In this document: positions 58,254-64,000 of the stretch, one piece after another
Layout: the number at the start of each line of letters is the position of its first letter
Position numbering within the stretch: the first letter of the stretch is position 1
Assembly (NCBI GenBank): GCA_021823325.1
Contig: JAKAOG010000003.1
Location: 62,001-126,000, forward strand
DNA: 64,000 bases
Direction: 5' to 3'
Source: an archaeon
Lineage (GTDB): Archaea; Thermoproteota; Nitrososphaeria; Nitrososphaerales; Gagatemarchaeaceae
Made by a program: the position numbers and the translations under genes
Notes under the pieces: generated by a model
The model's database searches: none
Told to the model about the DNA's origin: nothing
What the model saw: the letters and a program-made list of their open reading frames with translations, nothing else

Positions 58254-59543
58254 ATGGCTCAAAAGTACGAAGTGAGACAGATGCAACAGACACAGCAAGT
58301 TAAACCAAACCCGTACGAAAACGCGCTCGAGCAGCTCAGGATCGCCGCAGGATACCTGAAGCTCGACGAAGGCGTCCACCAGATACTGGCGAACCCGAAG
58401 CGACAGCTGACCGTCTCCCTGCCTGTCAAGATGGACAGCGGCAAGACGAAGGTGTTCACAGGGTACAGGGTCCAGTACAACGACGCGAGAGGGCCGTTCA
58501 AGGGAGGCATCAGGTACCATCCCGGCGTGACTCTCGATGAGGTGAAGGCGCTGTCCGCATGGATGACATGGAAGTGCAGCGTCGCCAACATCCCGTTCGG
58601 AGGCGCCAAGGGGGGCATCATCTGCGACCCGAAGCAGATGTCGCAGGGAGAGCTCGAGAGGCTTACCCGACGGTTCGGGGCCGCTATCGCTCCGATAATC
58701 GGGCCCTACAAGGACATCCCGGCTCCCGACGTCTACACCAATTCACAGACGATGGCATGGATCCTCGACACGTACAGCACCCTCGAGGGGGTCATGACCC
58801 CCGCGGTCATCACAGGCAAGCCCATCTCGCTCGGGGGCTCGCTCGGAAGAGACAAGGCCACAGGTCGCGGAGCCGTCTACACGACCGTCGAAGCGGCAAA
58901 GGTGAACAAGGTCAACCTGAAGGGTGCGAAGTTCGCGGTCCAGGGGTTCGGCAACGCCGGATCCAACTTCGCCGAGATCCTCCAGACCTACGGCGCGAAG
59001 CTGATGGGCGCCAGCGACTCGAAGGGGTCCATCATGAGCAAGACGGGGATGGACGCCGACAAGCTCATCGCCCACAAGGAGAAGACAGGGTCGGTGGTCG
59101 GCTTCCCAGGGAGCCAGCAGATCAGCGAAAAGGAGCTGCTCCAGATGGACGTCGACATCCTGAGCCCGGCTGCCCTTGAGAACTCCATACTCCCGGACAT
59201 CGCGAAGGGCATAAAGGCGAAGATAGTCACGGAGTGCGCGAACGGCCCGACTACCCCGGAGGCGGACAAGATCCTCCACGGGAACAAGGTCTTCGTGATC
59301 CCCGACATCCTAGCCAACTCGGGAGGGGTCATCGTCAGCTACCTCGAGTGGGTGCAGAACCTGGAGAGGAACTACTGGACCGTGGAGGAGGTCAACTCCA
59401 TGCTGGAGAAGAAGATCACCTCTGCCTTCCACGACGTCCACGAAGCGAGCGTGAAGCACGACGTCGACATGAGGACGGGCGCCATGATAGTCGGAGTCGG
59501 CCGGGTAGCCGAAGCCGTCAAGACGCTCGGCGTATTCCCATAG
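58254..59543 (+). CDS. gdhA: Glutamate dehydrogenase
   Basis: Gdh interconverts glutamate and 2-oxoglutarate plus ammonia. The 429-residue hexameric-type enzyme has the catalytic region GPFKGGIRYHPGVTLDEVKA, MTWKCSVANIPFGGAKGGII (catalytic Lys), APDVYTNSQTMAWILDTYS, and the Rossmann loop VQGFGNAGSNFAEIL. Cofactor specificity is not assigned. The gene is monocistronic with a strong TATA box. Confidence 0.96.
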   Translation: MAQKYEVRQMQQTQQVKPNPYENALEQLRIAAGYLKLDEGVHQILANPKRQLTVSLPVKMDSGKTKVFTGYRVQYNDARGPFKGGIRYHPGVTLDEVKALSAWMTWKCSVANIPFGGAKGGIICDPKQMSQGELERLTRRFGAAIAPIIGPYKDIPAPDVYTNSQTMAWILDTYSTLEGVMTPAVITGKPISLGGSLGRDKATGRGAVYTTVEAAKVNKVNLKGAKFAVQGFGNAGSNFAEILQTYGAKLMGASDSKGSIMSKTGMDADKLIAHKEKTGSVVGFPGSQQISEKELLQMDVDILSPAALENSILPDIAKGIKAKIVTECANGPTTPEADKILHGNKVFVIPDILANSGGVIVSYLEWVQNLERNYWTVEEVNSMLEKKITSAFHDVHEASVKHDVDMRTGAMIVGVGRVAEAVKTLGVFP

Positions 59544-59614
59544 AAAGGACGAGCGGACGCCCCGGCGGAGAGCCGGCGGCGCCCACTTCCTGTTTTTTGG
59601 ACCGCGGGTTTCTG

Positions 59615-60508
59615 CTATCTCTTTGAGACGGCGTTCTCGACTTCACGGACTAGGTCGGCGCTCCCTATGTAGAGGGGCGACGTCTCAGCCAACGCCCTTG
59701 GCTCGATGTCCAGTATGTTTCCAGAGCCGTCGCTCGCGTATCCCCCAGCCTGCTCGTTGATGAACGCCATCGGCGCGCATTCGAAAAGCACCCTGAGCTT
59801 TCCTCGGGGCTTCTTCACAAGCGCAGGATAGGAGAAGATCCCGCCTCTCGATAGGACCTGGTTGTAGTCTCCGACGAAGGTCCCGCAGTACCTGTTGCGG
59901 AGCCCCTTCCCCTCCAGCGAATGCCAGAATGCGGCTACCTCCGGCACCCACTCTCTTCGGGACCCTCCAAAGCCGTAGACCTCGGCCTTGTCAGGCAGAC
60001 GGAGGTTCACTCCGAGGAGCTGGAAGGGCATGGCGCCCCCCTCCCTCACCGCGACGAACCTGTGCACCCCCTTTCCGAAGGAGAAGGTGAGGGTGACCAT
60101 CGTCCCGTAGGTGACATAGAGCGCCCCGACAAGGCGCCTCCCAGAAGCAGGTAGCTTCCGCGAGTAGAACCCGAAGATGCTCCCAAGCGGGTTGTTGGTC
60201 TCGACGTTGGAGCTCCCGTCGAGCGGGTCCATCGCCACGCTCACCGAGCCCTTGGACGACGCGGGCTCTTCCATCTCCTCCGACGCCACCTCGGCGACAA
60301 GGCCCGTGGAAGTGAGCGCTTCGACGAACGCGTCGTTGGAATAGACGTCTATCGCCTTCTGGGTCTCCCCGGAAGGGTTAGTCTCCGTGAGGAGGCCGGA
60401 CTTGAACGGGACGCTGTCCCAGACGTCGATGCTGGTCTTGGCGATGGCGGCTGTCAAAGCGGCGAGGTCTTCCGGGGCGTTCAGCCTGAGGAACTCGTCA
60501 AGCTTCAA
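59615..60508 (-). CDS. fbp: Fructose-1,6-bisphosphatase, class I
   Basis: The enzyme dephosphorylates fructose-1,6-bisphosphate in gluconeogenesis. The 297-residue protein has GDE-like metal sites, VAMDPLDGSSNVETNNPLGS (DPLDG at 94-98), CGTFVGDYNQVLSRGGIFSY and LFECAPMAFINEQAGGYASD. This is the class I form of bacteria and eukaryotes. Many archaea instead use the bifunctional class V aldolase/phosphatase. It is divergent from the FBP aldolase gene, consistent with one pathway. Confidence 0.93.
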   Translation of the reverse strand: MKLDEFLRLNAPEDLAALTAAIAKTSIDVWDSVPFKSGLLTETNPSGETQKAIDVYSNDAFVEALTSTGLVAEVASEEMEEPASSKGSVSVAMDPLDGSSNVETNNPLGSIFGFYSRKLPASGRRLVGALYVTYGTMVTLTFSFGKGVHRFVAVREGGAMPFQLLGVNLRLPDKAEVYGFGGSRREWVPEVAAFWHSLEGKGLRNRYCGTFVGDYNQVLSRGGIFSYPALVKKPRGKLRVLFECAPMAFINEQAGGYASDGSGNILDIEPRALAETSPLYIGSADLVREVENAVSKR

Positions 60509-60583
60509 ACGAGCCGTCCCCGACTTCCGTCCATTTAGGGGTATTCAAGGGGCGCTCTCTGAGATGCGGCCGCCGGTGAGACC

Positions 60584-60592
60584 GTTAAATAG
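60584..60592 (+). promoter_or_regulatory. TATA box of the FBP aldolase gene
   Basis: GTTAAATAG is centred 26 nt before ATG 60614. Confidence 0.55.
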
Positions 60593-60613
60593 AGAAGAAG
60601 GCAGCGGGCATCC

Positions 60614-61363
60614 ATGAAACGCGACAGGATGGCGCCGTTCCTCACCGAAGGGAGGAGCATGCTGCTTGCCTACGACCAGGGGCTCGAGCACGGGCCCTCT
60701 ACCGACTTCGACGAGAAGAACGTGGACCCCGCCCTGATAATGGAGATCGCCTCCAAGGGGAGGTTCAACGGGGTCGTATTCCAGAAGGGGGTCGCCGAGA
60801 GGTTCTACGACGGCAAGGTGCCGCTCATCGTGAAGGTCAACGGCAAGACCAGCCTCCCCAAAGGCGAGCCGATATCCAGGCAGGTCTGCAGCGTCGAGCA
60901 GGCGGTGTCGCTGGGGGCGAAGGGGGTCGGGTACACGATCTATCTCGGGAGCGGGCTGGAGTCCGAGATGCTTTCGGAGTTTGGAAGGCTACAGGAGCAG
61001 GCGCACGAAAAGGGGCTCCCCGCGATAGCGTGGATCTATCCGCGCGGCGCGGCGGTACAGAACGACACTTCGAAAGAGATCGTGGCGTATGCGGCTAGGG
61101 CGGGGCTGGAACTCGGGGCGGACGCCGTGAAGATCAAGTACACCGGAGACGCGTCGTCCTTCTCATGGGCGGTGAAGTCTGCGGCGGGCGTAAGGGTGTT
61201 CATGAGCGGGGGGCCGAAGGCGCCGACCGACGACGACTTCCTGGACCAGGTGAAGGGCGTGGTCCAAGCGGGAGGGACGGGCGTGGCGGTGGGGCGCAAC
61301 GTCTGGCAGAACAGCGACCCGGTCGCGATGGCGGAAAAGCTCAGGAAAGTAGTCTTCAGCTGA
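60614..61363 (+). CDS. Fructose-bisphosphate aldolase, archaeal class I
   Basis: The 249-residue Schiff-base aldolase (DhnA/FbaB-type) has LAYDQGLEHGPSTDF, VKVNGKTSLP, the active-site Lys in AVKIKYTGD (K173/K175), and the phosphate-binding VFMSGGPKAPTDDDF and VAVGRNVWQ. With the divergent class I FBPase and tpiA it supplies lower-glycolysis/gluconeogenesis steps. Confidence 0.94.
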   Translation: MKRDRMAPFLTEGRSMLLAYDQGLEHGPSTDFDEKNVDPALIMEIASKGRFNGVVFQKGVAERFYDGKVPLIVKVNGKTSLPKGEPISRQVCSVEQAVSLGAKGVGYTIYLGSGLESEMLSEFGRLQEQAHEKGLPAIAWIYPRGAAVQNDTSKEIVAYAARAGLELGADAVKIKYTGDASSFSWAVKSAAGVRVFMSGGPKAPTDDDFLDQVKGVVQAGGTGVAVGRNVWQNSDPVAMAEKLRKVVFS

Positions 61364-61366
61364 GCC

Positions 61367-62326
61367 CTACTTGGAGAGGAGTCTCCAGGACAGGACTATC
61401 CCGAGCACCGAGAGGACCGCTGCGAACCCGATGAGCACGCTGAAGTCCACCCATAGCGGCGCCAGTATGCTGTAACCCGCTGCGGACGCAGCCGCCGAGC
61501 CCGAACCAAGGAGCATCTGCCTGACGCCGTCCACGGCATAGCTCACGGGGTTGAACCTGATGACCGACTGCAGCCACCCTGGCATGAGACCCACCGGGAG
61601 CATGGCGTTGCTCGCAAAGAGCAGCGGGAGGTTGAGGAGGTTGATTATCGCCATCTGCGTCTGCCAGTCGCTCGACCTCAGCGCCAGCATGACGAATAGC
61701 GAAGAGAGGCCGAAGGTCATGAGGAACAGCATCACGAAGGTCCCGCTCAGGGTGATCACGCTGAAGTTGGACGTGTCCATCCCCAGGGCGACCGCGATGA
61801 GCAGCACGATTGCCGCCTGGATGAGCGAACGGACGACGCTCTGGAGGACCTTCGCCGTCACTATGGCGCCGCGCCCGACGGGGGTGCTCATCGCCTTGTT
61901 CATGAAGCCGAAGCGCCTGTCCCAGACGACCGACATCCCCGAGAAGGCGGCAGTGAACAGTATGATGAACGCGAGCATCCCCGCGCCGAGATACGAGAAG
62001 TATGACGTGGTGCCGAACGTCTTGAGGTTCTCGAAGGCGATGGTCGCGGGGGACGCGCCCGGGATGCTCGAGAAGAGCCCGCCGAGGTTGAACGCCTTCC
62101 CGAAGAGAGCTAGCCAGACGACCGGCTGGACGAGAGATATGATGAGCTGGATCGGGTTCTTGTACCACTTTACGAGGTCTCTGTTGGTGAGAGCCCAGAG
62201 GCCGTGGATAGGGCTCTTGTTCAGCTTCGGCGCAGCCCTGAACTCCCTTTCTGCCTCCCTTTCGCGCTTCTCCTCGACCGCCTGCGCTTGAACCGTCACC
62301 GTCGACCTCGAGATGTCCTCAGTCAT
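61367..62326 (-). CDS. ABC-2 type transporter permease
   Basis: The 319-residue protein has a charged N-terminal 40 residues and six hydrophobic helices (WYKNPIQLIISLVQPVVWLA, FSYLGAGMLAFIILFTAAFS, WLQSVIRFNPVSYAVDGVRQ). The loop WDRRFGFMNKAMSTPVGRGA is typical of DrrB-like exporters of drugs or lipids. It follows the ATPase gene by 6 nt. Substrate unknown. Confidence 0.88.
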   Translation of the reverse strand: MTEDISRSTVTVQAQAVEEKREREAEREFRAAPKLNKSPIHGLWALTNRDLVKWYKNPIQLIISLVQPVVWLALFGKAFNLGGLFSSIPGASPATIAFENLKTFGTTSYFSYLGAGMLAFIILFTAAFSGMSVVWDRRFGFMNKAMSTPVGRGAIVTAKVLQSVVRSLIQAAIVLLIAVALGMDTSNFSVITLSGTFVMLFLMTFGLSSLFVMLALRSSDWQTQMAIINLLNLPLLFASNAMLPVGLMPGWLQSVIRFNPVSYAVDGVRQMLLGSGSAAASAAGYSILAPLWVDFSVLIGFAAVLSVLGIVLSWRLLSK

Positions 62327-62332
62327 CGTGCA

Positions 62333-63337
62333 TCACCGGCGGGCCCTCATCATGGTGACGCGCTGCTTGAAGGAGTCCATCTTGTTCGCCTCTTCTTCCC
62401 TGATGTTCTTCCCGGTGAACTCGAGGTACGCCTCGTCCAGCGTCGGCTTCGTGAGCGATATCTTGGTCACGTGCAGCCCCTTCGACCTTACGAGGTCGAT
62501 GACCTTGATGGATGACTCCTCTCCGACCTCCGATTTTATCCTGTATTCGTGGTCGCTCTTCTTCACGTCCTTGACCAGAGGGAGCTTGGCGATGTCGGCA
62601 GAGATGTCGGGCCCCGACTCGGCGACGCCTACGGTGATGATGTCCCCGCCTATGCTCGACTTCAGCTCGCTGGGGCTCCCTATCTTGATTATGTGCCCGT
62701 GGTCGACGATGGCGATCCTGTCGCAGAGCAAGTCGGCCTCCTCGAGGTAGTGGGTCGTCAGGAAGAGGGTCATGCCGTAGTTCTCCTTGAGCATCCGGAT
62801 GTAGTTCCAGACGGCGGTCCTGGTCTGGACGTCCAGCCCGAGCGTCGGCTCGTCCAGGAAGAGGAGCTTCGGGTAGTTGATCAGCCCAGAAGCGAGCTCG
62901 AGCCTCCTTCTCATCCCGCCTGAATATGTGCTGACCTTCCTGTCCGCGGCATCTTCAAGCTCGACCAGCTTCAGGAGCTCCAAGGCGTGGTCCTTCGAGT
63001 TGCTTCGGGGGATGCCGTAGAGGTCTGCGCAAAGGATGATGTTCTGGAGCCCGGTCAGGTCTTCGTCCGCCGTGTACTCCTGTGGGACCACCCCGACCCT
63101 CCGCCTCACCTCGTTGGGGTGCTTGTGGATGTCGAGGCCGTCGATCTCCGCCTTGCCGGAGGTCGCTCTTAGCAGGGTGGTAAGCATGTTGATGGTCGTC
63201 GTCTTCCCTGCGCCGTTGGGACCCAGGAACCCGAAGATCTCTCCTTCCTTTATCTCGAAGGTCACTCCGTCGACCGCTTTGAGGTTCCCGAAAGACTTCG
63301 AGAGGCCCTCGACCTTGACGATGTCCCGGTCGCTCAT
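62333..63337 (-). CDS. ABC-2 type transporter ATP-binding protein (DrrA/CcmA-like)
   Basis: The 334-residue ATPase has Walker A GPNGAGKTT (39-47), the RRRVGVVPQEYTADEDLTG Q-loop, signature YSGGMRRRLELASGL, Walker B LLFLDEPTLGLD and a C-terminal extension typical of DrrA. It forms an exporter with the downstream permease. The start overlaps the PadR gene stop. Confidence 0.92.
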   Translation of the reverse strand: MSDRDIVKVEGLSKSFGNLKAVDGVTFEIKEGEIFGFLGPNGAGKTTTINMLTTLLRATSGKAEIDGLDIHKHPNEVRRRVGVVPQEYTADEDLTGLQNIILCADLYGIPRSNSKDHALELLKLVELEDAADRKVSTYSGGMRRRLELASGLINYPKLLFLDEPTLGLDVQTRTAVWNYIRMLKENYGMTLFLTTHYLEEADLLCDRIAIVDHGHIIKIGSPSELKSSIGGDIITVGVAESGPDISADIAKLPLVKDVKKSDHEYRIKSEVGEESSIKVIDLVRSKGLHVTKISLTKPTLDEAYLEFTGKNIREEEANKMDSFKQRVTMMRARR

Positions 63338-63771
63338 CAGCTCTTCCCCACCCTTGCGAGCCTGTCCGCCAGCTCGCGTATCTGGACGGCGCTCTTCGCG
63401 ACGTCCTTGTCCTTCGACCGCGCCAGGTCCTCAAGATAGGACGTGTAGCTCGAGATCACTTCGACAGCCCCATCCACCGACCGGGGTTGCGGCGCTCCCG
63501 CTTCGGCCTGGAACCAGGGTTTCTCGATCTCTTCCCTGCCGGCGGCGGTGAGGGCATACTTGTCGTCGTCAGAGCGATCCAGCACCCCTTCGCCAACCAT
63601 GTTCTTCAGCATAGGATAGACAGAGCCGGGGGACGGCCTCCACCACCCCTGCAGGTTCGCTTCCATGGTATCCATTATCTCGACCCCCGACTTCGGGACG
63701 TCCCGGACGATGTAGAGTATCCACTTGCGGAGGCCCTTGTGGGTGCGCTTGGTCCAGTCGAAGTTGAACAT
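63337..63771 (-). CDS. PadR-family transcriptional regulator
   Basis: The 144-residue protein has the PadR winged helix: LRKWILYIVRDVPKSGVEIM, LQGWWRPSPGSVYPMLKNMV, GVLDRSDDDKYALTAAGREE, and a C-terminal helix for dimerisation. PadR proteins repress exporters in response to small molecules. It heads the ABC-2 operon and probably controls it from the palindromic repeat at 63782-63806. Confidence 0.92.
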   Translation of the reverse strand: MFNFDWTKRTHKGLRKWILYIVRDVPKSGVEIMDTMEANLQGWWRPSPGSVYPMLKNMVGEGVLDRSDDDKYALTAAGREEIEKPWFQAEAGAPQPRSVDGAVEVISSYTSYLEDLARSKDKDVAKSAVQIRELADRLARVGKS

Positions 63772-63781
63772 CGCTTCACGT

Positions 63782-63806
63782 TTCCAATATCGGAATGATA
63801 TCGGAA
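63782..63806. promoter_or_regulatory. Candidate PadR operator
   Basis: TTCCAATATCGGAA is a near-palindrome with TTCC/GGAA arms, followed by a direct repeat ATATCGGAAC. It lies between the PadR start and the upstream gene. Confidence 0.45.
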
Positions 63807-63811
63807 CTATT

Positions 63812-64000
63812 TCAATCTTTTCCCGACGCCGTCGCCCCGCCCCAATACGCTAGCGACGCCCCGACTGCGCCGGCCGCAAGGAAGACGCCGACGAGGAAGA
63901 CCCCCTGCACCCCTGCCAGTGGTATCAGCAGCACGGCCGCCAGTGGGGTAAGGAACTCTGCCGCGGCAGACGACGCTTGGAAGGCGTAGCTCCCGTTCAT
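63812..64000 (-). CDS. C-terminal end of a membrane protein (partial)
   Basis: The frame runs off the window end. The visible 62 residues are two hydrophobic helices (AEFLTPLAAVLLIPLAGVQG, VFLVGVFLAAGAVGASLAYW) with a short basic end, as in the last helices of MFS or similar transporters. The ATG at 64000 may be internal to a longer gene. Confidence 0.5.
   Translation of the reverse strand: MNGSYAFQASSAAAEFLTPLAAVLLIPLAGVQGVFLVGVFLAAGAVGASLAYWGGATASGKD

Noticed and set aside
1..64000. CRISPR arrays, tRNA and rRNA genes
   Set aside because: No regularly spaced repeats of CRISPR type and no convincing tRNA or rRNA segment was found in the intergenic regions.

Overview
This window is a stretch of archaeal chromosome. 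It carries TFB, an Rpc34-like Fe-S winged-helix factor, Nop5/fibrillarin, Gar1, SRP19, eS8, GatD/GatE, archaeal Trm1, HerA-NurA, an SMC-ScpA-ScpB operon, coenzyme F420 genes and an archaeal class I aldolase. Most promoters show a TATA box about 26-35 nt upstream of an ATG, GTG or TTG start, so many mRNAs are probably leaderless. DNA is GC-rich, genes are dense and overlap by 1-8 nt. The gene set fits the TACK archaea, most likely a Nitrososphaeria-like (Thaumarchaeota-related) lineage. That placement is an inference: no rRNA gene is present, and no ammonia-oxidation gene is seen.

Layout. 1-9.6 kb: TatC with a zinc-ribbon tail, a ferredoxin and membrane-protein pair, RHH/V4R and AbrB-like regulators, a small Hsp20-like protein behind a mini-ORF, a predicted metalloprotease, a NitT/TauT-type ABC transporter and an amidohydrolase. 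9.6-11.9 kb: cofC-cofD-cofE for F420. 11.92-18.54 kb: a 6,625-bp transposon inserted between the divergent cofE and mrp promoters. It has perfect 23-bp terminal inverted repeats and an 8-bp target duplication. It carries a frameshifted IS6-like transposase, an AbrB-like regulator with palindromic operators, and a restriction-modification module in which a PD-(D/E)xK nuclease domain is fused to an N6-adenine methylase and paired with a two-domain specificity subunit. 18.6-21.4 kb: Mrp with a coupled basic microprotein, RidA and small metabolic genes. 21.5-27.7 kb: a type IV pilus-like locus (ATPase, membrane platform, four pilin-like proteins, the last a giant Gly-rich pilin). 27.7-31.8 kb: HerA-NurA and three small wHTH regulators. 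31.9-34.8 kb: an Lrp regulator divergent from glutamine synthetase, then GNAT and small genes.

34.8-64 kb is mostly information processing and central carbon metabolism: gatE-gatD, elp3, a lower-GC nuclease island, nop5-flpA, rnhB-THEP1 NTPase, trm1, gar1-tfb-rpc34-cdd-rlmE, eS8-SRP19, smc-scpA-scpB, a Xaa-Pro peptidase, pantoate kinase, a THUMP protein, sua5, a 30-residue acidic microprotein, tpi, gdhA, a class I FBPase, a class I FBP aldolase and a PadR-controlled ABC-2 exporter.

The observations I consider strongest are the transposon and its restriction module, and three genes (pilin 2, pantoate kinase, THUMP protein) whose conserved N-termini lack any ATG, GTG or TTG start but have an ACG exactly where a start is expected. 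No CRISPR array, tRNA or rRNA gene was found.
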